A stretch of DNA of 21,084 nt from contig JAJDTQ010000111.1 of the NCBI GenBank assembly GCA_022827045.1, positions 1 to 21,084 of the forward strand, read 5' to 3'. The notes beneath the pieces are model-generated. The model saw only the letters and a program-made list of their open reading frames with translations. It made no database searches and was not told the origin of the DNA. The position numbers and the translations under genes are program-made. Positions 1-7,549 of the stretch are shown piece by piece (positions within the stretch are counted from its first letter, which is position 1; each line of letters begins with the position of its first letter). Origin of the DNA: Candidatus Binatia bacterium. Lineage in GTDB: Bacteria > Desulfobacterota_B > Binatia > UBA9968 > JAJDTQ01.

Positions 1-590
1 TCCTGGTTGTCGCTCGATATGGTGAGGCCGGGCATGATGGCGTTGACGCTGATCCCGTCGGGTCCGATTTCCCGCGCCAGCGCGCGGGTGAATCCCAGCA
101 CGCCGGCCTTGGACGTGACGTAGTGCAGGAACATCGGCGTCCCGCCCAGGATGGTGCCCGAGGAGATATTGATGATCTTGCCCTTGCCCTGCTCCTTCAT
201 GGCCGGATAGACCGCCTGCACGCACAGGTGAAGGCCCTTGACGTTCACCGCCATGACCCGGTCCCACTCGTCCTCGCCGATCTCCATGAAGGACTTCTTG
301 GTGAGCGCGGTGTACAGGGCCGCGTTGTTCACCAGAACGTCGATGCGCCCGTAGGCCTTCAGCACCGCGTCCGCCATCTCGCGGGTCTTCTCCGGGGATG
401 CCACGTCCACCGCCACAGGGATGGCGTCGCCGCCGTCCTTCTTGATCTCCTCCGCCACCTGGCTGGCGGCCTCCACCTGGATGTCGGCCACGGCGACCTT
501 GGCGCCTTCCTTTGCCAGTCCCTTGGAATAGGCGCGGCCGATGCCGACGCCGCCGCCCGTTACGATCGCGACCTTACCGTCCAAACGCAT
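1..590 (-). CDS. SDR-family NAD(P)-dependent oxidoreductase (3' end beyond window)
   Basis: Classical short-chain dehydrogenase/reductase; 196 codons are visible and the C-terminus lies beyond the left edge. The start ATG (588-590) is preceded by AGGAGGA on the minus strand. Seen: the Rossmann motif TGGGVGIG at residues 11-18, an acidic residue ending beta-2 (VAVAD), VNNA at 87-90, catalytic Ser in NISSG (about 143-144) and the catalytic pair Y157/K161 in YVTSK, followed by a PG motif at about 187-188. Family knowledge: such enzymes oxidise or reduce a hydroxyl/keto group with NAD(P)H; FabG-like annotation is common but the substrate is not predictable. It is the last visible gene of a minus-strand series (aldolase, TctC, amidohydrolase), 117 nt after the amidohydrolase stop, which suggests a catabolic role. 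Confidence 0.9.
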   Translation of the reverse strand, partial: MRLDGKVAIVTGGGVGIGRAYSKGLAKEGAKVAVADIQVEAASQVAEEIKKDGGDAIPVAVDVASPEKTREMADAVLKAYGRIDVLVNNAALYTALTKKSFMEIGEDEWDRVMAVNVKGLHLCVQAVYPAMKEQGKGKIINISSGTILGGTPMFLHYVTSKAGVLGFTRALAREIGPDGISVNAIMPGLTISSDNQ

Positions 591-675
591 GATTGAATCC
601 TCCTTGTCTGGGGTTTAATACCCGTCCGCCCCACGCCGCCAGCGGATGCGGGCGCCCACCCCCGGCCTTCGGCCA

Positions 676-696
676 CCCTCTCCCAGAGGGAGAGGG
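676..696. repeat. Perfect short palindrome CCCTCTCCC-AGA-GGGAGAGGG
   Basis: Nine-base perfect arms with a 3-base loop, 12 bases past the stop of the amidohydrolase (minus strand). This type of CCCTCTCCC/GGGAGAGGG palindrome recurs as an intergenic element in many GC-rich genomes. It could fold as a transcript-end hairpin, but no T tract follows on either strand. Confidence 0.55.
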
Positions 697-707
697 AACT
701 GTTGTGC

Positions 708-1628
708 CTACAAACCGTACAACTCCACCGCCGTCTTCCACAGCACCTGCTCCACGTCCTCCTCAGAGATGCCGCACTCCCTGACGACCTTGATCCTTGC
801 CGGGTAAAGCGGCTCCGGTACTTCGATGCACCTCCACGTCGGCGACCAGTCGGTGCCGAACATGATGCGGTCCGCGCCGATGGTCTCCACCGCCCGGCGC
901 AGGTGTTCGGCGGTGGTGGAGGTCGTATCGAAATACACGTTGGGGTTGCGCATGGCAACGATCAGCGCCGATTCGAAGTAGTGCTGGATGGCGCGCCCCA
1001 TCTTGGTGAGGACGATGGGGACCTCGGGATAACGGCCCGCGATCTCGTCCACGTAGATGGGGTCGGCGTAGTACATGCGGCCGGGAAACTGGGTCCAGCC
1101 GGTGGCGATCAGCAGCGGCACCCGGTAGTTCGCCAGGGTCTCCATGATGGGCCGCAGGTCGTCGGCGATCTTGACCGGATGCGTCTCTGTGGTGAAAGGG
1201 CCGCCATGGGATTCGCCGATGCCCTTGAAGCCCAGTCGCTCGATGCGGTCCGCGATTTGCTCCGGCGCGGCCTCGCGTAGCGCCGGCGCGTTGTCCCACA
1301 CGCCGTTGCCCGAGTAGTCCTCGCCCAGGCTCGCCAGCCCGTACAGCCGGTCCGGATACCGCGCCACCGCGGCCGCGGTCTTCTCGTCCTTCTCGTCGGG
1401 GCTGTCGCAACCGCCGGTGGTCATGATCAGCGCCTTGTCCACGCCGTACCGGTCCATGTCCGCGATCAGCTCGTCGACTTAGTCCACCAGCGGCTCGGTG
1501 TCCCGGGCCCGGTACAACTCGGGATGGTTGCGGCGGAAACCTATGAGGTCCGGGACGCTGCGGATCTTGTCGCGCAGGTCCCGGTAGGCGGGCGGCCCGA
1601 AGGGATGGCAATGGACCTCGACGATCAT
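708..1628 (-). pseudogene. Amidohydrolase (PF04909/ACMSD-like) interrupted by in-frame TAA
   Basis: From ATG 1628 (AAGGG about 7 nt upstream) the frame encodes a TIM-barrel amidohydrolase of about 306 residues, starting with the metal-binding HxH motif (VHCHPFGPP, residues 5-13). Codon 50 is TAA (1481-1479), after which the family sequence continues in the same frame to the FGTDWSP motif (catalytic Asp) and the stop at 708. An internal ATG at 1457 could restart translation and give 249 residues, but that product would lack HxH. Canonical members have a His where this one has LTKMGR, so the metal site may also differ from the norm. The family hydrolyses or decarboxylates cyclic and carboxylic substrates. 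It lies 40 nt downstream of tctC and is probably co-transcribed. A sequencing or assembly error at codon 50 is the main alternative. Confidence 0.8.
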
Positions 1629-1668
1629 GCGCGCCCTTCGCAGTCCGCCCGCCCCGGCCGTGCGGCGG

Positions 1669-2712
1669 TCACTGTTTCGGCACCAGGATGCTCCTCAACC
1701 TAGCCATCAGTTCGGCGTCGAGCTGGAAGAACTCGTTCACCGCCTCGGCGACACGGGGGCCGGGAATGGGATTGATGATGAGCCGGGACTTCTTCGCCTC
1801 GGCCAGCAGCTCCGGGTCCTTGAAGGTTTCGGCAAAGGCCTTGCGCAGGAGTTCCACGCGGTCCTTCGGCGTGCCCGGAGGCAGCGAGAAGGCCCGCAGG
1901 ATCTCGTGGGCGTTGCGGCCCACCACGCCCGCCAGTTGCCGCTGCGCATCGTTCTTGGCGTATTCCAGGAGGTTCGGGACGTTGGGGAAACTGGGGTGTC
2001 TTCCGACGCCCACCTGTATCACGAAGTTCAGCTCCCCCGCGGGGATCTGCTTCGGCCAGTACGAGAAGATGACGTCGGGGCTCCAGCAACCGCCCATGAC
2101 CTCGCGCTTCTCGATGGCCAGGCGGATCCTGGCGGCGCCGCCGTACCCCTCGATCAGTTGGAGGGGAACCCCCGTGATGTTGACGAGCAACCTGGGAATG
2201 TCCGAGATGGAGCTGCCCGGTCCCATGCCGCCGAGCTTGAGGGGCTTCTTGGCCGCGAGCCATTCGTCCATGTTGGTGATGCCGCTGTCCTTGGCCACGA
2301 TGCACGCCGTGTAGCTGGGCTTGGGGACGGTGATCCAATTGAACTTCCGGGCATCGAACTTGACCCGCTTGTTCCCCAGCACCTGCTGCAGCACCAGGGT
2401 CCCCACCCAGTGGCCGATGGTCAGGCCGTCCGGCTTGGCCTTGTTGTACATGTAGTTGGCGGCGATGAGGTTGCCGGCCCCGGTCATGCTGGTCACCAGG
2501 GTCCTGGGAGTCCCCGGGATGTGCTTGGGGAGGTGCCGGGCCACCAGCCGCGCGTAGGTGTCGAAGCCGCCGCCCGGAGCCGAGCCCACGATGATGCGGA
2601 TGGTCTTGCCCTTGTAGAAATCAGCGGCCGACGCCGCGGCGGCGGTCATGCAGACGAAGGCAATGCCCAAGGCAAGGGCGATTCGGAGCACGGGAACACG
2701 ATTTGGTCGCAT
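1669..2712 (-). CDS. TctC-family tripartite tricarboxylate transporter substrate-binding protein
   Basis: A 347-residue periplasmic binding protein. The start is ATG 2712, chosen because AGGAGG lies 7 nt upstream; an in-frame ATG 8 codons earlier has no better ribosome site. Seen: a Sec signal peptide with a hydrophobic core (residues 9-27) and an ASA-A cleavage site near residue 29, then the TctC (Bug) opening with KGKTIRIIVG and PGGGFDTYARL at about residues 46-56. Family knowledge: TctC proteins capture carboxylates or other small organic acids for TctA/TctB permeases; many are orphans and some act in sensing. No tctA or tctB is in this window. It lies between the aldolase (40 nt) and the amidohydrolase (40 nt), so it probably captures a substrate used by those enzymes. 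A paralogue starts at 20861. Confidence 0.93.
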   Translation of the reverse strand: MRPNRVPVLRIALALGIAFVCMTAAAASAADFYKGKTIRIIVGSAPGGGFDTYARLVARHLPKHIPGTPRTLVTSMTGAGNLIAANYMYNKAKPDGLTIGHWVGTLVLQQVLGNKRVKFDARKFNWITVPKPSYTACIVAKDSGITNMDEWLAAKKPLKLGGMGPGSSISDIPRLLVNITGVPLQLIEGYGGAARIRLAIEKREVMGGCWSPDVIFSYWPKQIPAGELNFVIQVGVGRHPSFPNVPNLLEYAKNDAQRQLAGVVGRNAHEILRAFSLPPGTPKDRVELLRKAFAETFKDPELLAEAKKSRLIINPIPGPRVAEAVNEFFQLDAELMARLRSILVPKQ

Positions 2713-2752
2713 GGTCTTTCCTCCTGTGTAACGCAATGGCGTCGGCCGGCTT

Positions 2753-3334
2753 TCAGGCCGGGGATTTCGGTTCGTCAGGCATGACGAGCCGGCAGTGTAC
2801 GGCTTCCGCCAACAAATCGGTGATCAGGAACGCCTCCCGGAGGTCGCGTCCGCGGGCGACCGTGCCGTGGTCCCGCAGGATCACCACCGGGTGATGGCGC
2901 AATTGCTCGGCCACCGGCGCGGGGTCCGCGACCGTCGGGCCATCGTGTGGGATCACCGGCACCCGGCCCAGACTATACTCCTCTTCGAAGCTCAACGGTA
3001 CGAATTCGTCACGGCCGCGGCAATAGGCGATGATCTCCGCCGGATGCACGTGGACCACCGCCCGCGCATCCGTGGCCGTGTACAGGGCCAGATGGAGCGG
3101 GGTTTCGCTCGAAGGGCGCTGCTCCGGATTCACCGGCTCTCCCCGGGCGTCGATCTCGACGACATCCCTTGCGCCCAGAAAACCCAGCGCCGCGTGCTGC
3201 CCGGTGATCAGGTACCGGCTCCGGCCGTAACGGCAACTTAGGTTGCCGCCCCAACCGCTCACCAGACGGCGCTCGAACAGCCTCTCGCCCCATCGGATGA
3301 TCTCGGCACGCGATCCTTTCGAACGCTCCGGCAT
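2753..3334 (-). CDS. Class II aldolase/adducin family protein
   Basis: A 193-residue zinc-dependent class II aldolase, FucA/AraD-like in length. Seen (numbering from ATG 3334): GNLSCR-like turn at 30-35, SSETPLH with E77 at the position of the FucA catalytic Glu, HVH at 95-97 and LRDHG with H156, which match the three His zinc ligands of the family. Such enzymes cleave or form sugar phosphates (for example fuculose-1-P, ribulose phosphates). The start is uncertain: a GTG at 3421, 4 nt after the phosphorylase stop, would add 29 residues, but that stretch uses rare codons (ATA, CTA) and FucA alignment begins near ATG 3334. Its place next to a nucleoside-phosphorylase-like gene suggests the aldolase may cleave a ribose-derived phosphate; the substrate remains inferred. 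Confidence 0.88.
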   Translation of the reverse strand: MPERSKGSRAEIIRWGERLFERRLVSGWGGNLSCRYGRSRYLITGQHAALGFLGARDVVEIDARGEPVNPEQRPSSETPLHLALYTATDARAVVHVHPAEIIAYCRGRDEFVPLSFEEEYSLGRVPVIPHDGPTVADPAPVAEQLRHHPVVILRDHGTVARGRDLREAFLITDLLAEAVHCRLVMPDEPKSPA

Positions 3335-3376
3335 GGATGTGGTCCCGTCCCCGGCCTCTTCTAGTATGAAACGCGG

Positions 3377-3391
3377 CGGTTGGCCAAACCG
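3377..3391. promoter_or_regulatory. Possible operator: CGGTT-N5-AACCG dyad upstream of aldolase
   Basis: A 15-bp inverted repeat (plus strand CGGTTGGCCAAACCG) lies about 42 bases upstream of the preferred aldolase start, in the 91-bp gap after the phosphorylase. It is a plausible repressor site for the aldolase-tctC-amidohydrolase-SDR unit. The arms are only 5 bp and no regulator gene is nearby, so the call is weak. Confidence 0.2.
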
Positions 3392-3425
3392 GCTTACGGC
3401 GGGCGCTGGATCACACTCCACCCCT

Positions 3426-4160
3426 TCACAGCCACTCCACTGCCTTGACGGCGATCTCCAGCATCTGCTCCTCGGCTCGCAGGAACGACGGATCGCGAAA
3501 TCCCAGCCTGCCCGTCACGCATTCGTCCGAGACCGCCAGGATCGCGCCCGCCCTGGCGTTCCGAACCTGGGCCACGGTCAGAAACGCGGAGGTCACCATG
3601 TCGATGGCGGCGATTCCCTGGCGCTCCAGGTCGGCCAGCAGTTCCGGGGTCTCCCGGAACAGCGCATCGGTGGTGAATACCCGGCCGTGGTGCACCGGCA
3701 CCCCGAGGCTTTCGGCCGCCCGCGCGAGGGCCTCCACCACCCGTGGGTGGGGGAGGGTGGCGAAGTCTTCCGGGACGTAGCGGAGGCTGGCGCCGTCGCC
3801 GCGGACCGCGCCGGTGGCGATGACGATGTCGCCGAGCTTCACCGTCTCCTGGAGCGAGCCGCAGCTCCCCACCCGCACCAGGGTCTCCACTCCGCCGGCG
3901 CACAGCAGCTCCGTGGTGATGGCCGACTCCGCGGAGTAGCGCCCGCCGTTGCCCACGGTGACCCGGCGGGGGCCCAGCGAGCCCGTGTACATCTCGTGGT
4001 CTTTCGAGGCGAAAGCCTTCCGAGGCGCCTCCAGCGCGCCCCGCAGCTTCGCGGCGCGGTCCCGGGGGCCGGGAACCAGCGCGATCCTGCCGAGACAACC
4101 GGGCTTGAACCCCAGCCGGGACAGCATCTTCTCCGCGGTGATGTGGGGCTCGCTTCTCAT
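3426..4160 (-). CDS. Nucleoside phosphorylase-like protein (PF01048, Udp/DeoD type, variant active site)
   Basis: A 244-residue member of the hexameric purine/uridine phosphorylase superfamily. Seen: LVPGPRDRA (28-36) at the phosphate-loop position (R35 matches the conserved Arg of PGDPxR, although the Asp is missing), VRVGSCGSLQ (95-104) matching the phosphate-binding RxGTxG segment, and AVSDE (209-213), where D212 matches the DeoD SDH Asp. The ribose-binding EME motif reads DMV (187-189), so the Glu that normally binds the ribose 2'/3' hydroxyls is Val189. Family enzymes phosphorolyse nucleosides to base plus ribose-1-phosphate. Here the sugar specificity is probably altered. The start ATG overlaps the addA stop (ATGA, 4157-4160), implying translational coupling; the class II aldolase follows. 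Confidence 0.87.
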   Translation of the reverse strand: MRSEPHITAEKMLSRLGFKPGCLGRIALVPGPRDRAAKLRGALEAPRKAFASKDHEMYTGSLGPRRVTVGNGGRYSAESAITTELLCAGGVETLVRVGSCGSLQETVKLGDIVIATGAVRGDGASLRYVPEDFATLPHPRVVEALARAAESLGVPVHHGRVFTTDALFRETPELLADLERQGIAAIDMVTSAFLTVAQVRNARAGAILAVSDECVTGRLGFRDPSFLRAEEQMLEIAVKAVEWL

Positions 4161-7100
4161 GGCTCCGTGCCGGCAATCCCGGGGGGCACTTCCACGCCGC
4201 GGCCGAGCCGCAATAACAGCAGCTTGAACCCGGCCACGTCCCGGCCGAGGGTGCGCCGCACGGCCTCGGTGTAGATCCGTGCCTGGTGGCGGTAGTCATG
4301 CATGACTCCGTCGATGTCGTCGTCGGCCACCTGGTCGGTCTTGTAGTCGGCCACGTACAGTTGCCCGTCCCGCTCGTAGACCACGTCGATGACGCCTTCC
4401 ATGATCGCGCCGTCGTCCCACGGCAGCACGAACGGAATCTCCCGGCCAAGGATCCGGGCGTCCTTCAGTTCCTCATACACGGGAGAACGCGCCAGGGCCG
4501 CCCACATGGCCTTGAGCTCCCGCAACACTGCCTCCCTTTGCGCCGGCGGCAGCTCGGGTATGTGGCGGGCGACGGCTTCATCGAGGTCTTGCTCGATCCG
4601 GCGGGTCTCGAAGTCCCAGAATTCGAGCACCTTGTGGGCCAGCCTTCCCAGTTCGAGGGCGGTGTCACGTTCGAGGCCGGTGGCGCGAACAGGCGTCTCC
4701 GCCGCCTCGCCGGCGGCCTTGAGCCGCGTGGGAGTGAGAAAGAGCGGGGTTTGGCGGCGGGTGTCATACTCCTCGCGGCGGCGGCGCCATTCCTCTTCGT
4801 ACCGCGACCAGTCCGTAGTGTCCGGTGTCGGTGCCGGGCGGGGGTTGCCCTGTTCGTCCGCGCCCGGGGTCTCCGCCACCGCCTCCACCGCCATCTCCCC
4901 GGCGCCGCAGGCAACAGCGGGTCCGACCGCGCCCCGCAGGCTGCCGCCGGCCGCCTCGCCGATCAGGCCCGCCAGACTGTCGCCGTCCTTTCCCTGCCTG
5001 TCGGCGAAGGACACGACGAGTCGCTGGCGGGGCCGGGTCATGGCCACGTACAGCAGGCGGCGCTGCTCGTATGCTTCCCGTTCCCGCCGTTTCGCCCGGA
5101 GAAAGACGCCGGGCAGGTTCCACACCTCGTCCACGTGGATGCCCGTGAGGCCGCTGGCCCAGTCCCGCTGCACCTCCACCAGCGAGGACGGTCCCCCCCT
5201 GACTCCACCCAGGGTATCCACCAGCACCACCACGGGGAACTCGAGCCCCTTGGCCCGGTGGATGCTCATCATCCGCACGGCATCCAGGGTCTCCTCCTCC
5301 AGCGCGTTCTCGGACTCGTCCTCGCGGTCCCGGACGCGGCGTTCCAGCTCGGCCACCACGTCCTTGAGGGTGCCGCTGCCGCCCGCGCCCGCCTCCCGGG
5401 CCAACAATCGCACCTTTTCCAGATTGGCCACGGCCTGTTGCCCGGATCTCCCGCCGGCCGCCAGCACCGACAGCGGCAGTTCCTTGAACACCTGCTCTAC
5501 CGCCTTCCCGGCTTCCAGGAAGCGTGCTTCCCGGTGCAGCCGGTGGAGGCGTTGATACAGGTCCACGACGCTGCCGGGCAGGTCCACCCACCGGGAGTCC
5601 GCCACCGAGCGGTAGTCCAGCAGCTCTTGCCGGTGGAGATCGAAGATCGCGGCATCGTCGTGCCCGCCCACGGGCGAGCGGAGCACCCCCACCAGCGCGA
5701 GCCGGTCGTGGGGGTTGTCGATGGCCCGCAGCAGGTTGACGGCGTCGATGACTTCCTGCGCGGCATAGAAGTCTCGCTCGCCTTCCACCACGTAACGGAT
5801 GCCGTGCCGGCGTAGCGCTTCCAGGTAGACCTGGACGTTGGTCAGCGCGCGCATGAGAAAGGCCACGTGGCCGGGCTCCACCGCCACCCGCCGCCCTTCG
5901 CGGTCGTGGAAGAACGTCCGGCCCAGGACCTCCTCCTTCAGCCAGCGGGCCAGCGACTCCGCCTCCAGGCGTCGTGCCCCCTCCGCCTTGAGTGTCGCGC
6001 CCCGGGGAGTCACCCGGCGTACCGTGACCGGGTTCCGATCCTGTTCGGCCGGCAGTTCGCCAAGCTCGTCGGAGACCGGTTCCCGGCCGTTGTCGGCGAC
6101 GCCGGGCTCTAGGGCGATGTACTCGGGTTGCAGGCCGGGCCGTTCCTGGATCAGGTGTTCGCAGACGCCGTTCACCACGTCGAGGATCCTGGGGTCGCTT
6201 CGGAAGTTGGCGGTGAGCCGGTACTGGACGCCATCCTGGGCCTCGATCACCTCCTTCACCACGTTCAGGTAGGCTTCCATGTCGGCGCCCCGGAACCCGT
6301 AGATGGACTGCTTGGGGTCACCGACCACGAACAGCTTGCCCGGCACGAGGCGGATCTCGCGCCAGTTCCGGGCTCCCTGGGAGGGCTCTTCGCACAGCCA
6401 CAGCAGGATCTCGTATTGCAACGGATCGGTGTCCTGGAACTCATCCACCAGGATCGCCTTGAAACGCGCCTTCAGCTCTTCCCTGATCCGCGGGTGTTCG
6501 TGCAGCAGGTCCCGCGTCCGCACCAGCAGGCCGTCGAACGTCACCAGGCCGTTGCGGGTAAATTCCCGGCGGCACTGTCGGACGAACGGCGCCAGCAGGG
6601 CGCACAGCCGCCCGACCTCCGCGGCGTCCACCTGGGCCAGCCCGGCCGCGTCCGCGATGAGGTTGCGCGCCAGGTTGAAGTCGTGTTCGGTCCATCCGCT
6701 CACCCGGGACGGAGCCTTCAGCAGGCCCGACTCCCCGGCGTCGACCGGCGGGCCGCCGGTGAGGACGGACCGTATCGCCTTCCGTGCCGCCGCCAGCGCC
6801 TGTTCGATTCGCCGGTTCTCCGGGTAACGCTCGATGAGTTCCGTTGCGGCATCGTCCAGCCCGCGCAACCACTCGACGATAGCGCCGTCGGGCGCGCCCG
6901 AGAGCCGCAGCTCATCCAGGTCCACGTGCTCGGCACATAGAGCCAGGGCAAGCTCGCGGAGCACGTCCAGCGGGAAGCGGTCGAGAGCGTGCTTCCACTG
7001 TGTCTTCCTGGGACCGGTGTCGGACAGCTCTTCGCTGAGCCATAGCCCCCACAAGGTGTCGAACCGTCTCTTCCGGAGGGTGCCGTCGTCTTCCTGGAAC

Positions 7101-7549
7101 CCGGGGTCGAGTCCGGCCTCCAGCGGGTAGAGCCGGAGCAGCGACGCGGCAAAGCTGTGGATGGTGCCGATCTGTGCCCGTTCGAGGTCCTGGAGCGCTT
7201 CCCGGGCTCGGCCGTGGATCTCGTCCGCGGTCAGGCGATAGCGCTCCCGGAGGGCGTCGACCCGTGCCGCGACCCCTGCCGGCGCAGGCCGGCCGGCGCG
7301 GGGTCCGGCCAGGACCTCGAGTTCTTCCCGCAGACGCGCCTTCATCTCGTTGGCGGCCTTGTTGGTGAAGGTGAGGGCCACCAGGTCCGTCACCTTTACC
7401 GGGCGCCGCGAGCGCATCAGCAGGTTCACGCACCGTTCCACCAGCAGGGTCGTCTTGCCGGTTCCCGCGCCCGCGGTTACGACTACGTTGCGGTCGAAGG
7501 TCGTGGTCGCCTGCCGCCGTTCGAGGTCGTCCGGGGGAGAACGAGTCAT
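4157..7549 (-). CDS. addA: AddA-type UvrD/RecB family helicase-exonuclease
   Basis: A 1130-residue superfamily 1A helicase with a C-terminal RecB-like nuclease, the ATP-driven subunit of AddAB, which resects double-strand breaks for RecA. Motifs in order: Q motif (ERRQA, 10-14), Walker A GAGTGKT (27-33), motif Ia LTFTNKAANEM, TIHSF (about 129-133), motif II DEFQDTD (369-375), motif III GDPKQSIYGFRG (410-421), motif IV TANFRSDPRI, motif V SIHRAKGLEF (762-771), motif VI YVAMTRPRQR (834-843). The nuclease has H972, D1055, D1068/K1070 (DYKTD) and QxxxY (Q1089/Y1093). The start is ATG 7549, which overlaps the addB stop as ATGA; the frame is open further upstream only as an antisense-free shadow inside addB. 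The product overlaps the phosphorylase by ATGA. All key residues are present, so it should be active. Confidence 0.95.
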   Translation of the reverse strand: MTRSPPDDLERRQATTTFDRNVVVTAGAGTGKTTLLVERCVNLLMRSRRPVKVTDLVALTFTNKAANEMKARLREELEVLAGPRAGRPAPAGVAARVDALRERYRLTADEIHGRAREALQDLERAQIGTIHSFAASLLRLYPLEAGLDPGFQEDDGTLRKRRFDTLWGLWLSEELSDTGPRKTQWKHALDRFPLDVLRELALALCAEHVDLDELRLSGAPDGAIVEWLRGLDDAATELIERYPENRRIEQALAAARKAIRSVLTGGPPVDAGESGLLKAPSRVSGWTEHDFNLARNLIADAAGLAQVDAAEVGRLCALLAPFVRQCRREFTRNGLVTFDGLLVRTRDLLHEHPRIREELKARFKAILVDEFQDTDPLQYEILLWLCEEPSQGARNWREIRLVPGKLFVVGDPKQSIYGFRGADMEAYLNVVKEVIEAQDGVQYRLTANFRSDPRILDVVNGVCEHLIQERPGLQPEYIALEPGVADNGREPVSDELGELPAEQDRNPVTVRRVTPRGATLKAEGARRLEAESLARWLKEEVLGRTFFHDREGRRVAVEPGHVAFLMRALTNVQVYLEALRRHGIRYVVEGERDFYAAQEVIDAVNLLRAIDNPHDRLALVGVLRSPVGGHDDAAIFDLHRQELLDYRSVADSRWVDLPGSVVDLYQRLHRLHREARFLEAGKAVEQVFKELPLSVLAAGGRSGQQAVANLEKVRLLAREAGAGGSGTLKDVVAELERRVRDREDESENALEEETLDAVRMMSIHRAKGLEFPVVVLVDTLGGVRGGPSSLVEVQRDWASGLTGIHVDEVWNLPGVFLRAKRREREAYEQRRLLYVAMTRPRQRLVVSFADRQGKDGDSLAGLIGEAAGGSLRGAVGPAVACGAGEMAVEAVAETPGADEQGNPRPAPTPDTTDWSRYEEEWRRRREEYDTRRQTPLFLTPTRLKAAGEAAETPVRATGLERDTALELGRLAHKVLEFWDFETRRIEQDLDEAVARHIPELPPAQREAVLRELKAMWAALARSPVYEELKDARILGREIPFVLPWDDGAIMEGVIDVVYERDGQLYVADYKTDQVADDDIDGVMHDYRHQARIYTEAVRRTLGRDVAGFKLLLLRLGRGVEVPPGIAGTEP

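Noticed and set aside
1479..1481. Recoding (selenocysteine or pyrrolysine) at the amidohydrolase stop
   Set aside because: The codon is TAA, not TGA or TAG, and no SECIS-like hairpin or SelA/PylS gene is seen here.
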